Shown piece by piece: positions 33,206 to 42,829 of a stretch of 64,000 bases of DNA. Each line of letters opens with the position of its first letter. Position 1 is the stretch's first letter. The DNA lies in contig CAZZFA010000007.1 of assembly GCA_964653435.1 (NCBI GenBank), positions 1 through 64,000 of the forward strand, given 5' to 3'. The DNA is from CAZMVY01 sp964653435. GTDB taxonomy: Bacteria; Planctomycetota; Phycisphaerae; UBA1845; PWPN01. The translations under genes and the position numbers were made by a program. The notes under the pieces are model-generated. The model was not told the DNA's origin and did not search any database. It saw only the letters and a program-made list of their open reading frames with translations.

Positions 33206-35059
33206 TTACTCGGATCGTCCCGTCGCCGCAACGAGCGCCTGCACCAGCTCGGGCGGCGGCGGCGCCCCGAGTCGCCGGCACTTCTTTACGTCCGCCCAGG
33301 CGCCGGCGTACTCGCCGACGGAGCAATAGGCCGCGGCGCGGTTGCGATACGCCTCGCCGTACTCCGGAGCGAGCCGGATCGCGAGGGTGAAATCTCCGAT
33401 CGCCCGCGCGTAGTCGCCCTTATTCGCGTAGACATTGCCGCGGTTGTTGTACGCCGCTGCCAGATCGGGCCGCAGTTCGATCGCGCGGGTCAGGTCCGCG
33501 ATGGCGCGGTCGTGTTCTCCGGCGATCGCGTACGCCGTGCCGCGGTTGCTGTACGCGGCCACGTAGTCCGGCTTGAGCGCGATGGCCCTGTTGAAGTCTT
33601 CGATGGCCCGGAGCGTGTCGCCCTCTGCGCCGAAGACGGTCCCGCGGTTGTTATATGCCTCGGCGTAATCGGGCCGCAGTGCGATCGCCCGGGTGAGATA
33701 CTCCAGGGCCCGGCGGTAATCGCCCTTGTCCCGCCGCGCGACGCCGAGATTGTTCCAGGCCGGCCAGGCGCGATCGTTGTGTCGGATCGTATGGCTCCAC
33801 AGCGTCTCCTCATCGCGGAACGTTTGCGACTGGCGCCACGTGAGAACCGTCAGCATGAGCAGAATCGCGGTCACGGCGGTGGCGCCGGCGGGCGGGGCCG
33901 CACGGGGCCACCGCCGGTACGCGCGTGCGAATATCGCGGTGAACACGCCGGCGATCAGCGCGATGACTGCGGGCATGGCCGCGTACTGGAGATGGTCGGA
34001 GACGAGGGAGTACTGCATGAAACCCATCTCGAACAGGCCGAGCACCGGCGCGAGCATGGCCACGAAGCATGCCCCCGCGATGAGCGGTCCGCGGCCCCAG
34101 CTCCGACGAAAGATCCAGAGCAAGGCGAAGCACGCCGCCAGCAGGGCGAGCGGGACGAACGAAACGGCTTTCCCGGCGTCCACGGTCCAGCGGGGATAAA
34201 CCATCACGAGACGGATGGGCAGGACGATCTTGTAGAGGTAGAACCAGATGATCCAGCCGGCGGCGGCGATCCGCGAGGCGAGGGGCTCGGGCCGGACGAT
34301 CCGACCGGCGAGGGCGTGGTATTGGAACCGCAGCGTGAGGAGGCCGAGGACCAGGGCGATCCCGAAGAAGGGGATCGCGCGAGCGATGTCGCGTCGCGTG
34401 ATCCGGCCGCGCCTCCAGATCGCCAGGAGAAGCAGCACGAACGGGAGCATGACCACGGATGTTTTTGCGAGCATGGCGGCGGCGGCGGCCAGGAGAGACA
34501 GGCCGTAGCAGCGGCGCCGCCCGCCGTCCTCGAAACGGAGCCAGAGCAGGATCGAGAGCAGGTAGAACATCATGGAGAGGACGTTCTTACGCTCGGTGAT
34601 CCAGGCGACCGAGGCCACAGTAACCGGGTGGACGGCGAAGATGAGGGCCGCGAGGTACGGGGCGGGCTCTGGCAGATTCAGGCGGCGGAGCACGCGCCAG
34701 AGCAGCACGGCGGCGAGGGCGTGGAGCAAGATGTTGCCCACGTGGTAGGGCATGGGGCGGTTGCCCCAGATCCGCCATTCGATCCAGAGCATCGTGGACG
34801 TGAGCGGGAAGTAATCCGTCGGTTCGGTGGTGAACCAGAACCGGTAGAGGCCGTCGCGTGCTTTGATCAGCGGGTTGTCCGTGAGAAACGCGGCGTCGTC
34901 CCAGACGTAGCCGGCGTGGATGGCGGGGCCGTGCGCGAGGAAGGTTACGGCGACGATCGCCGCGGGCAGGGCCGCTGCCCAGAAGGCCCGGCGCGCGCGG
35001 GAGAAGGTCGCGTCGGACGGCCGGTTGCCGTGATCGTTCCGTCGGCGTCGGACAGACAT
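33206..35059 (-). CDS. TMTC-like GT-C membrane protein with five TPRs
   Basis: 617 residues, first of three tandem paralogues. An N-terminal basic stretch and membrane helix are followed by WDDAAFLTDNPLIKA, the conserved acidic loop motif, and about eleven membrane segments. Five TPRs end the protein (AEAYNNRGTVFGAEGDTLRA and similar). The ATG at 35059 has GGAGG seven bases upstream. It is divergent from the S46 peptidase gene. The TPR consensus is shared with the next gene, and the final residues of the two proteins are also alike, so they arose by duplication. Confidence 0.82.
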   Translation of the reverse strand: MSVRRRRNDHGNRPSDATFSRARRAFWAAALPAAIVAVTFLAHGPAIHAGYVWDDAAFLTDNPLIKARDGLYRFWFTTEPTDYFPLTSTMLWIEWRIWGNRPMPYHVGNILLHALAAVLLWRVLRRLNLPEPAPYLAALIFAVHPVTVASVAWITERKNVLSMMFYLLSILLWLRFEDGGRRRCYGLSLLAAAAAMLAKTSVVMLPFVLLLLAIWRRGRITRRDIARAIPFFGIALVLGLLTLRFQYHALAGRIVRPEPLASRIAAAGWIIWFYLYKIVLPIRLVMVYPRWTVDAGKAVSFVPLALLAACFALLWIFRRSWGRGPLIAGACFVAMLAPVLGLFEMGFMQYSLVSDHLQYAAMPAVIALIAGVFTAIFARAYRRWPRAAPPAGATAVTAILLMLTVLTWRQSQTFRDEETLWSHTIRHNDRAWPAWNNLGVARRDKGDYRRALEYLTRAIALRPDYAEAYNNRGTVFGAEGDTLRAIEDFNRAIALKPDYVAAYSNRGTAYAIAGEHDRAIADLTRAIELRPDLAAAYNNRGNVYANKGDYARAIGDFTLAIRLAPEYGEAYRNRAAAYCSVGEYAGAWADVKKCRRLGAPPPPELVQALVAATGRSE

Positions 35060-35213
35060 GGGTGCGCCTCCGAAGCGACCCGCATCATACCGGATGGGCG
35101 GGCGAATGCCATGAGGATCGCTTTGACGGGCGGTCGCGCGGGGCGATAGAGTCTCGGGCGTGCCGTACCGGGGCCGCGCGGCCTGGAACGGACGGTTTTC
35201 CAGGAGAAGCATT

Positions 35214-37259
35214 ATGGCAATGCGACGCGGATGCCTCGTCGTTCTGGCGGCGATTCTGGGCGCGGCCTGCTCTCTGCGGGCCGACGAGGGAATGTGGCTG
35301 CTGACGATGCCGCCGGCCGAGACGCTCCGGTCGAGGTACGGCTTCGAGCCGACCCCCGCGTGGCTGGAGCATCTGCAGAAGTCGTGCGTGCGGATGTGGG
35401 CGTCGGGTTCGCTGGTTTCGGCGGACGGCCTGCTGATGACGAACCACCATGTCGGCGTGGATCAATTGCTCAAGCTGAGTACGTCGCAGCGCGACCTTGT
35501 GCGGGACGGGTTCTACGCGCGTACGCGTGATGCGGAGTTGCGCTGCCCGGACATGGAGGTGCAGATTCTCTGGTCGATCGAGGACGTGACGGAGCGGGTG
35601 AACGCGGCGGTCCGGCCGGAGATGTCGGCGGGGGCGGCGTTCGAGGCCCGGCGCAAGGCGATGACGCGCATCGAACAGGAATCGAAGGACGCCACCGGCC
35701 TCGACAGCGAGGTCGTGACCCTCTGGCACGGGGCCCGCTATCACCTGTATCGCTATCGCCGGTACAGCGATGTCCGCCTGGTGTTCGCGCCGGAGAAGTC
35801 GGTGGCTTTTTTCGGCGGCGATACGGACAATTTCGAGTTTCCGCGATTCGATCTCGATTGCTGCTTCTTCCGCATCTACGAGAACGGCAAGCCGCTGCGG
35901 CCGGAGCACTACCTGCGCTGGGGCCGCCGGGGCGCGGCGGAGGGCGAGCTTCTGTTCGTGCTCGGCCATCCGGGCCGGACGCGGCGGCTGCTGACGGTGG
36001 ATCACCTGAAGTTTCTGCGCGACGTGGAGATGCCCGCGACACTCGGGCGGCTCTGGCGGCGGGAGGTGCAGCTTGCCTGTTTCTGCAACCGCGGCGCGGA
36101 GAACGGGCGGATCGGCGAGAACGACCTCTTCAGCGTTCAGAACTCGCGCAAGGCCCGTACCGGCGTGTACGAGGCGATTCTCGACCCGGAGTTCATGCGG
36201 CGCAAGGAGCAGGCCGAATCGAAGCTCCGGACCGCCGCCTCCGCGGAACCGTGGGAGCGGATCGGCGAGGCGGAAAAGACGTATCGAACGTTCTTCGGTC
36301 GCCACGACATCCTTCGCGAAGGCCGGCCGTTCGACTCGGAGCTCTTCGACATCGCGCAGACGCTGGTGCGGCTCGCCGACGAATTGCCGAAGCCCTCGCC
36401 GGACCGGCTTCGGGAGTACCGCGATACGGAGCTCGATTCGCTCTATCTGCGGCTGTATTCGCCGGCGCCGATCTACGAGGCGCTGGAGATCAACGGCGTG
36501 GCGAGCGGGCTGTCGCGGATGGCGGAGCAGTTCGGCGCCGACGACCCCGTGGTCGTGAAGGCGTTCGACGGCCTGCCGCCGCAGGTCCGGGCGGAGAGGC
36601 TCGTACGCGGCTGCACGCTGAAGGACATCGAGACCCGCAAACGCTACGTCCGGGAAGGCAAGAAGGCGATCGACGCTTCCACGGACCCGATGATCCGGCT
36701 CGCCGCCGCGCTTGATCCCGAGTACCGCGCGCTGCGCAAGCGCTACGAGGACGAGGTCGAGGGCGTCGAGCGGGCCAGTTACGCGAAGATCGCGGCGGCG
36801 CAGTTCGCGCTCTTCGGCGAGAGCCTCTATCCTGACGCGACGGGCACGCTTCGCATGGCCTTCGGCTGCGTGCGGGGCTATGAGGACGACGGGCGGGCCA
36901 TCCCGCCGTTTACGACGTTTGCCGGTCTCTACGACCGCTGGCGCGAACGCGGTCCGCAACCGCCCTTTGAGCTGCCGGCGCGGTGGACGGAACGCCGCGA
37001 CCGTCTCGACCTGAAGACGCCGATCAATTTCGTGCTCACGGCGGACATCATCGGCGGCAACAGCGGCAGCCCGGTCGTGAACCGGCAGGGGGAGGTCGTC
37101 GGCCTCATCTTTGACGGCAACCTGGAGTCGCTCGTGTGGGACCTCGCGTACGACGACCGTCGCGGCCGCGCGATCGCCGTGGACATGCGCGCCATTCTCG
37201 AGGCGCTTCGCAAGGTCTACGATGCGGGCAAGCTCGCGGATGAGCTGGCCGGCGATTGA
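35214..37259 (+). CDS. S46 family dipeptidyl peptidase (DPP7/DPP11-like)
   Basis: 681 residues with a signal peptide (CLVVLAAILGAACSLRA). S46 enzymes are chymotrypsin-fold exopeptidases that remove dipeptides from oligopeptides in the periplasm. The triad is visible: His in LLMTNHHVG (about residue 78), Asp in GGDTDNFEFPR (about 203) and Ser in GGNSGSPVVN (about 617). Length is a little short of the usual 710-720. Specificity (acidic versus hydrophobic P1) cannot be decided. The ATG at 35214 has AGGAG upstream. Its 3' end overlaps the convergent GxGYxYP gene by 43 nt. Confidence 0.92.
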   Translation: MAMRRGCLVVLAAILGAACSLRADEGMWLLTMPPAETLRSRYGFEPTPAWLEHLQKSCVRMWASGSLVSADGLLMTNHHVGVDQLLKLSTSQRDLVRDGFYARTRDAELRCPDMEVQILWSIEDVTERVNAAVRPEMSAGAAFEARRKAMTRIEQESKDATGLDSEVVTLWHGARYHLYRYRRYSDVRLVFAPEKSVAFFGGDTDNFEFPRFDLDCCFFRIYENGKPLRPEHYLRWGRRGAAEGELLFVLGHPGRTRRLLTVDHLKFLRDVEMPATLGRLWRREVQLACFCNRGAENGRIGENDLFSVQNSRKARTGVYEAILDPEFMRRKEQAESKLRTAASAEPWERIGEAEKTYRTFFGRHDILREGRPFDSELFDIAQTLVRLADELPKPSPDRLREYRDTELDSLYLRLYSPAPIYEALEINGVASGLSRMAEQFGADDPVVVKAFDGLPPQVRAERLVRGCTLKDIETRKRYVREGKKAIDASTDPMIRLAAALDPEYRALRKRYEDEVEGVERASYAKIAAAQFALFGESLYPDATGTLRMAFGCVRGYEDDGRAIPPFTTFAGLYDRWRERGPQPPFELPARWTERRDRLDLKTPINFVLTADIIGGNSGSPVVNRQGEVVGLIFDGNLESLVWDLAYDDRRGRAIAVDMRAILEALRKVYDAGKLADELAGD

Positions 37260-39142
37260 TGGAGCGGCTGGCCGGAGGCGGCCTTGAGGTTTTCCCTGAG
37301 GTAGAGGCGATAGAGTTCGAAGAACGTCGGGGCGTCGAGCAGTTCGACCTTCGGGTCGGCGGCCTTCAGTCGGGCGTGGACGGCGGTGTACCACTCGGGC
37401 GCCTTGAGCACGTTGCGGAACCAGTGGAACGGCAGCGGCCGCCGGCGGATTCGTTCGAGGATGATCCGCACGGCGTCGTCGGGTTGCGCGTCCACGTCGT
37501 AGTCGGCGCGGATGACGGGCATGTCGCCGTGCAGCAGCGAGAGGGGGATCTTCTGCGGGACGATACCGTTGGGGCTGAAGGCGGCGTAGCAGTCGAGGCC
37601 GGCACGGTTGAGGCCGGGGGCGTCGCCGTCGATGATGAAGCCGGTGATCGTGAGGCCCCATCGCTGATAGTATGGCTTGCAGTGGCGTCCCCAGGCGTCG
37701 AGGCCGCCGGGCAGGCCGGAGATGGCCCGCGGCTCCTGGAGCATGCCGGGGTTGAGATAGCCGGCGCCGTTATCGGCGGCCGCGAAGTAGTCGTTTCTCG
37801 TGGCCGTCCGCCGCATGTAGTCGAGGGCCATCGGCGCGCGGCGCTCGATCACGGGGCTGACGCACCACATCATCGGCACCTTGCCGCGGTCGGGGCGGTC
37901 CCAGATGTGCGGTACGAGCTGATAGAGCCAGGCCGCCGAGTCGTAGTCGCCCACGTAGAAGATCACGAACTGCCGGCCGTCCAGGTTGACCCGGTTGTCG
38001 GGCGTGAGGTAGCCGCGCCGCTTCAGGTCCGCCGCCGTGACCCATCGCTGGGGGTAGGATTTCCGGAGCGGGAAGTGCATCCAGAAGGAGGCATTCGCCA
38101 TCGCTCCGTATTCGATGGCGTCGCCGTCGACGAAGGCGTTGTACGCGCTGACGGTCCGGACGAAGTCCCATTCCGTCGCGACGCCTCCGTGGCGGCCGCC
38201 GGCGCCGGGGTGATCGGTGTACTTGAAGACCCACGGGGTGAATCCGCCGATGTGGATCATGCGATCCTTGCCGCCGTGGTCGTAGGCGCTGCGAAGGAGC
38301 GCCTGGAGCGTTCGCAGGTCCGCGCCCCGGGGTTGGTGCGGGTCATCGACGGGGGCTTCGTCGCCCCAGTTGCTCAGATCGAAGAAAAAGCCCCGCTTCG
38401 CCACGAAGAAGTCGTGATTGGTCAGCGTGTGGTGATTCGGCCATGCCGCAGTGGGATTCTTCTGCCAGGCGGCATCGAGGTAATAACCGGCGAATCCCGC
38501 ATCGACCCTGCCGGTGTCGATGTAGTTGATCTTCAGCCACATGTAGGCGTCGCATTTCGCGCTGCCGGTCGAGGGGACGTCCGTGCCGGGAATCGTCCCG
38601 CGTCCGGTGAACATCGCCGATCCGTCGGCGTTCAGGAGGCGGCGAAGGACCGGCAGCTTCGGGCCGCCGGTGACGAGCTTCGTGTAGAGGCTCTCCGGCG
38701 AGGGATCGTAGCGGATCGCGATGCCGTCCTCGGCGCCGGCGATGGTGGAGGCAAGGTTGCTCGTGGCAGGTACGGCCGGGTCGTAGACGACGGCCCCCTT
38801 GATCCGCGAACGATACTCGTTGACAAGGGCTACGATGTCCGGGATGCGTTTCGTCTGTCGGCCCGCGAGCCACTGGCCGGGCTCGGCCATCCGGTCCCAC
38901 CAGTAGTCATCCACGTTTCTGCCGCGAACGTTGACGAAGCGGACGTACAGGCGCGCCCCGGTGCGGTTCACGTTTCCCTGGAGGGTGGCCACGGCGTGGG
39001 CGTGATCCCAGGCGGCGGCGACCTGGCGGGGGTTCTTCGGATCGAATTGCAGTGCGTAGGTGAGGTCGAAGACGCCGATCGGCGGCCCGGCGACGGCCGT
39101 AGAGGCCAGGCCGCATAGTATCACCGCCGCGAGATGCCTCAC
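37217..39142 (-). CDS. Secreted GxGYxYP-family protein, putative glycoside hydrolase
   Basis: 641 residues from a GTG at 39142, which begins a clean signal peptide (HLAAVILCGLASTAVAG). The family's name motif appears as GAGYLNPG near the middle; the N-terminal region holds VFDLTYALQFDPKNPRQVA and the C-terminal half MPVIRADYDVDAQPDD. Family members are predicted carbohydrate-active barrels with no well-established substrate. The start is uncertain: TTG at 39151 or ATG at 39307 are possible, the latter adding an arginine/proline-rich stretch that looks like spacer. No ribosome site is obvious. Convergent overlap with the S46 gene. Confidence 0.78.
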   Translation of the reverse strand: MRHLAAVILCGLASTAVAGPPIGVFDLTYALQFDPKNPRQVAAAWDHAHAVATLQGNVNRTGARLYVRFVNVRGRNVDDYWWDRMAEPGQWLAGRQTKRIPDIVALVNEYRSRIKGAVVYDPAVPATSNLASTIAGAEDGIAIRYDPSPESLYTKLVTGGPKLPVLRRLLNADGSAMFTGRGTIPGTDVPSTGSAKCDAYMWLKINYIDTGRVDAGFAGYYLDAAWQKNPTAAWPNHHTLTNHDFFVAKRGFFFDLSNWGDEAPVDDPHQPRGADLRTLQALLRSAYDHGGKDRMIHIGGFTPWVFKYTDHPGAGGRHGGVATEWDFVRTVSAYNAFVDGDAIEYGAMANASFWMHFPLRKSYPQRWVTAADLKRRGYLTPDNRVNLDGRQFVIFYVGDYDSAAWLYQLVPHIWDRPDRGKVPMMWCVSPVIERRAPMALDYMRRTATRNDYFAAADNGAGYLNPGMLQEPRAISGLPGGLDAWGRHCKPYYQRWGLTITGFIIDGDAPGLNRAGLDCYAAFSPNGIVPQKIPLSLLHGDMPVIRADYDVDAQPDDAVRIILERIRRRPLPFHWFRNVLKAPEWYTAVHARLKAADPKVELLDAPTFFELYRLYLRENLKAASGQPLHQSPASSSASLPAS

Positions 39143-39554
39143 CCGTGGCAAGACAGAAAAGCGAGCGGGTGCCGCGCGGGTCTCGCCTGCCGCCCGCCGG
39201 GCAGGCCGGTGTCTCGCCGGCCGAGGGAAGCGTGCAGGATGCCCGCCTGGCGCAGAGGTTTGGCGGAGACGCGGGGACGGGGCGGAGTGAACCGACACGG
39301 CGAGCATGCTCGGCGTACCTCACGATCGTTCTTTGCAATCGCACCGGTGTGCGTTGCGGCCACGCAGGCGACCTGCGTCGGAGGTCCCGGCGGCCGCCGC
39401 CGCACGCCGGACAGGATAGATGGCCGGCGGCGTCGTGACAATCGCACGGGGACGGGTTCCTTAAGGAGAGCGCGGCAACAGCCGATGATGGGATACTCAG
39501 CTTGCCGGGTGGGGTTGGTCATGCACGTCGTTTCCGGTACACAGGGAGTGCGAC
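39143..39554. other. Spacer between divergent GxGYxYP and hydrolase genes
   Basis: No gene supported. The first part is GC-rich and inverted-repeat-rich; a palindrome TCCTTAAGGA lies near 39460. No convincing -35/-10 pair was found for either flanking gene. The hydrolase ribosome site GGGAG lies at the right end. Confidence 0.4.
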
Positions 39555-40961
39555 ATGAGACGGTTCTTCCTCAGCGTGGTCGGTGTGGCGTCGGCGCTGG
39601 TCGTGGGTGCTTCGTTATTCGGGGCCGGGTGCGACTCTCCGCCGCTGCCCCCGCCGCCGGACGGACACCAGTATCTGATCCGGCTCGGCGCGCCCGTTGC
39701 GCTGGGGCCGGATCAGGTGACACAAGCGCACGATCAGATGGCGGCACAGCAACTCGGCTTTGCCGTGGGCGAGGTAAGCGCCCGTATCGGGGATGAAAAC
39801 GATCAGGCGAGCGCCTGGTACGATGCGTGGCTCGAACTGCTCAAGCACGCCCTGGCGGACTCCGTGCACTGCTATCCCGTGACATATCTGGCGCGAAATG
39901 CAGCGGGGGAGCGGGTTCCGCAGACGGGCATGCTTTACGTTCCGAAGAGGAGGATCTTCGATCCGAGGCCGTATCCGGTGTCGCTCATCGCCTATCCGCA
40001 CGGGACGGAACTGCGGCGCGACCGGGTGCCCTCCAACAACGACGGCGACGAGTGGGTGTTCGGCGCGGCGGCGGCGCTGTTCGCGGGGTATGCGGTGGCG
40101 ATGCCGGACCTGCCGGGGATGGGCGGCGATACGAGCACGTATCATCCCTACTGCCACGCGGAGTCGCTGGCCTATTCCGTGGCGGACATGATCCGCGCCG
40201 TGCAGGAGGGGTTCGGCTGGGAGCTGAGCCAGGAGTATTCGTGGGACGGCCGGCTCTATATCCTCGGCTACTCGGAGGGCGGATACGCGGCGATGGCCAC
40301 CGTCAGGGAACTTCAGCTCCGCGCGGAACAGTACGACGGGCTGAAGATCACGGGTTCGGCGTGCATGGCCCCGCCGGTCGATCTGACGGGCGCGATGCGG
40401 CAGATGATGATCGATCCGGACCGGCGGTTCAGCCGCCCGTTCTTTCTGCCGTACATCCTTCTGGGCTACCACGGAGTGTACGCGACCCGGGCGTTCGATC
40501 CGGACGTGTCGATCCGCCCGATCCTGATGCCGGACCTGCTCACGTGGATGGACGGTCAGTTGGGTGGCAGCGACGTGGACGTGCTGATTGAGCAGCGGAT
40601 GGGCGTGGGCGCGGGCGAGGTCGTTCCGCGCGACATGCTGGCACCGGACTGGGTGACCGGTCAGCTCGATGACGACGTGTACGAGACGAGCGAGGTGGGC
40701 AGAATCCTCGCGGCGAACAACCTGTGGTCGGGCTGGCGACCCGACCGGCCGATGCTGCTGATGCACTCGCCGGACGACGACTGCGTTCCGTACGCCAACT
40801 CCGAGACGACATACAACGCGTTTGCGGCCGCCGGCGCGGGCGATCTCGTCCGGTTTTACGCGATCGGGAACCCCGGGCAGGGGATCAACCACGTGGCGGG
40901 GGCCGTGATCGGCATCCCGTCGGCGATCATGTGGTTCAGAAACGAGTGCCCGAAGGACTGA
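39555..40961 (+). CDS. Secreted alpha/beta hydrolase (lipase/peptidase-like)
   Basis: 468 residues. The N-terminal signal ends near GAGCDS and is probably a lipoprotein signal, though the lipobox is atypical. The catalytic core shows a nucleophile elbow GYSEGG (Ser near residue 239), an acid in SPDDDCVPY and the histidine in INHVAG. An oxyanion region YPHGTELRRD precedes it. The layout resembles secretory lipases and S9/S33-type hydrolases; substrate unknown. GGGAG lies upstream of the ATG. It stands alone between the GxGYxYP gene and a convergent PfpI-family gene. Confidence 0.82.
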   Translation: MRRFFLSVVGVASALVVGASLFGAGCDSPPLPPPPDGHQYLIRLGAPVALGPDQVTQAHDQMAAQQLGFAVGEVSARIGDENDQASAWYDAWLELLKHALADSVHCYPVTYLARNAAGERVPQTGMLYVPKRRIFDPRPYPVSLIAYPHGTELRRDRVPSNNDGDEWVFGAAAALFAGYAVAMPDLPGMGGDTSTYHPYCHAESLAYSVADMIRAVQEGFGWELSQEYSWDGRLYILGYSEGGYAAMATVRELQLRAEQYDGLKITGSACMAPPVDLTGAMRQMMIDPDRRFSRPFFLPYILLGYHGVYATRAFDPDVSIRPILMPDLLTWMDGQLGGSDVDVLIEQRMGVGAGEVVPRDMLAPDWVTGQLDDDVYETSEVGRILAANNLWSGWRPDRPMLLMHSPDDDCVPYANSETTYNAFAAAGAGDLVRFYAIGNPGQGINHVAGAVIGIPSAIMWFRNECPKD

Positions 40962-40997
40962 GCGGGCCGGCGGCGACGTCCCGCGGGCCGCGCGTCG

Positions 40998-41522
40998 CTA
41001 TCGACTCAGCGCGTTGATGATCTCGCGGCAGAATGCCGGCAGGTCCGTCGGCACGCGCGAGGTGATCAGATTGCCGTCCACAACGACTTCCTCGTCCACA
41101 TACCTCGCGCCGGCGTTGACCACGTCATCCGTGATCGCGTGGTAACAGGTCAGTTTGCGGCCCTGGATGAGCTTCGGGTGCGAGGCGAGCATCCAGGCGC
41201 CGTGGCAGATGGCGGCCACGAGCTTCCCGGCCGCAAGGGCGTCCCCCACGATCTTCTTCATGGCGGGGCAGCGCCGCATGTGATCCGGGGCGTATCCGCC
41301 CGGGATAATCACGGCATCCACGCTGTTGCCGCGGATGCTCTCGGCGGCGCGGTCGGCTTTGGCCGGGTAGCCGTGTTTGCTCTCATATACCTTGCCCGCC
41401 TCCGGGCCGACGATCATCACCTCCGCGCCCTCCTCACGGAAACGAAGCACCGGGTACCACAATTCGAGGTCTTCGTACTGCGACTCGACGAGCACCGCGA
41501 TCCGTCTGCCTCTGAGTTTCAT
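40998..41522 (-). CDS. DJ-1/PfpI family protein
   Basis: 174 residues of the DJ-1/PfpI fold. The N-terminus RRIAVLVESQYEDLELWYP and the nucleophile elbow AAICHGAWML with its cysteine are typical. Family members are proteases, deglycases or stress chaperones; which applies is not visible. The ATG has AGGAG ten bases upstream. Divergent from the nuo operon. Confidence 0.88.
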   Translation of the reverse strand: MKLRGRRIAVLVESQYEDLELWYPVLRFREEGAEVMIVGPEAGKVYESKHGYPAKADRAAESIRGNSVDAVIIPGGYAPDHMRRCPAMKKIVGDALAAGKLVAAICHGAWMLASHPKLIQGRKLTCYHAITDDVVNAGARYVDEEVVVDGNLITSRVPTDLPAFCREIINALSR

Positions 41523-41686
41523 GGGTTATCGCTCCTGCCGGTCAAAACAACTCCAACGCCTGTCGTACGGATGATATACCAGGCCGAAGGCGGCGGACAA
41601 CCGGCCCGCGCGGAGATCGCCGCGCGGGTGTTCGCGGGGGGGCGGGAAGTCTGCCCGAAGCGGTGTCACGGGGCCGCGTGTGTTTC

Positions 41687-41714
41687 TTGCTAGACGGCGC
41701 GAGTCGCCTAGAAT
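41687..41714 (+). promoter_or_regulatory. Candidate promoter of the nuo operon
   Basis: TTGCTA (41687-41692), 16-nt spacer, TAGAAT (41709-41714). Transcription would begin near 41721, about 46 nt before the nuoA ATG. Confidence 0.5.
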
Positions 41715-41766
41715 AGTCGGCACGGGCGGACGGGCCGCCCGGGGTATGCGTAACGGGTGAGAGCGA

Positions 41767-42210
41767 ATGATCGACCCGGTACATCCGCCTGAAGCCTCCG
41801 CCTGGCCGCCGTTTGCGCCGGTGCTGATTCTGATCCTGCTCGTGGCGACGTTGGCGGGCGTGATCATGATCCTGGCGCACGTCATCGGCCCCAGGCGGCA
41901 CGGCCCCGTCAAGGATGCTACGTATGAATCGGCGATGCCCGTGATTGCGGACGCGCGGCGGCGATTCCATGTGAAGTTCTACATCGTGGCGATGTTGTTC
42001 CTGCTGTTCGATGTGGAGGTCGTGTTTCTGTGGCCGTGGGCGCTGCTTCTGCGTGATACGGCATCATCGCAGCCCGGAGGCGTCGGCCGGCGGATCCTCG
42101 ACGACGGGTTCGGAAGTGGGTTCTTTCTGGGCGAGATGGCGATCTTCGCGGCCATCCTCCTGGTGGGGTATGCGTACGCCTGGCGGAAGGGCGTATTCAA
42201 ATGGAACTGA
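41767..42210 (+). CDS. nuoA: NADH-quinone oxidoreductase subunit A
   Basis: Small membrane subunit of complex I near the quinone site. 147 residues with three membrane helices; the conserved acidic segment KFYIVAMLFLLFDVEVVFLW is present, as is the loop YESAMPV in place of the usual YECG. First gene of the operon, 13 bp before nuoB. Confidence 0.93.
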   Translation: MIDPVHPPEASAWPPFAPVLILILLVATLAGVIMILAHVIGPRRHGPVKDATYESAMPVIADARRRFHVKFYIVAMLFLLFDVEVVFLWPWALLLRDTASSQPGGVGRRILDDGFGSGFFLGEMAIFAAILLVGYAYAWRKGVFKWN

Positions 42211-42223
42211 GAGGCGAAGGCTG

Positions 42224-42829
42224 ATGGCTGCCGGAAAACCCGGGCATTCCGCTCACGCAAGCGGCCCCGACGACGTGTTGACCACGCGGCTGGACTATCT
42301 CGTCGGGTGGATCCGCCGGTATACGGTCAACTGGAGTCGCAGGAACTCGCTGTGGCCGATGCCGTTCGCGACGGCATGTTGCGGGATCGAGTTGATGGCC
42401 ATGGCGGCGAGCCGGTATGACGTGGCCCGGTTCGGGGCGGAGGTGATGCGGTTCAGTCCGCGGCAGTGCGACCTGCTGATCGTCGCGGGGCGTGTGGCGA
42501 TCAAGATGATGCCGGCGTTGCAGCGGATCTACGAGCAGATGTGCGAGCCGAAGTGGGTCATCAGCATGGGGGCATGCGCGAGTACCGGCGGCGTGTTCGA
42601 CACGTATGCGGTGGTGCAGGGCGTGGACCAGTTCATGCCGGTGGACGTGTACGTGCCCGGCTGCCCCCCGCGGCCCGAGACGCTGATCGAAGGCGTCATG
42701 GCGATCCAGCGCATCATCGACGACGAGGGGGTCAAGACCAGCGCGGAGCGAGGCAGGGGGCTGGGCATTGTGATCGACCCGCCGCCGGGGTATTACCCGA
42801 TCGGGGTGCGGGGGAAGGCGACGAAGTGA
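42224..42829 (+). CDS. nuoB: NADH-quinone oxidoreductase subunit B
   Basis: Carries the terminal [4Fe-4S] cluster N2 that passes electrons to quinone. 201 residues. Cluster cysteines are in TACCGIELM (adjacent pair), SMGACASTGG and VPGCPPRPE. The ATG at 42224 has GAAGG upstream; the frame is open earlier inside nuoA but has no homology there. Overlaps nuoC by four bases (GTGA). Confidence 0.96.
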   Translation: MAAGKPGHSAHASGPDDVLTTRLDYLVGWIRRYTVNWSRRNSLWPMPFATACCGIELMAMAASRYDVARFGAEVMRFSPRQCDLLIVAGRVAIKMMPALQRIYEQMCEPKWVISMGACASTGGVFDTYAVVQGVDQFMPVDVYVPGCPPRPETLIEGVMAIQRIIDDEGVKTSAERGRGLGIVIDPPPGYYPIGVRGKATK

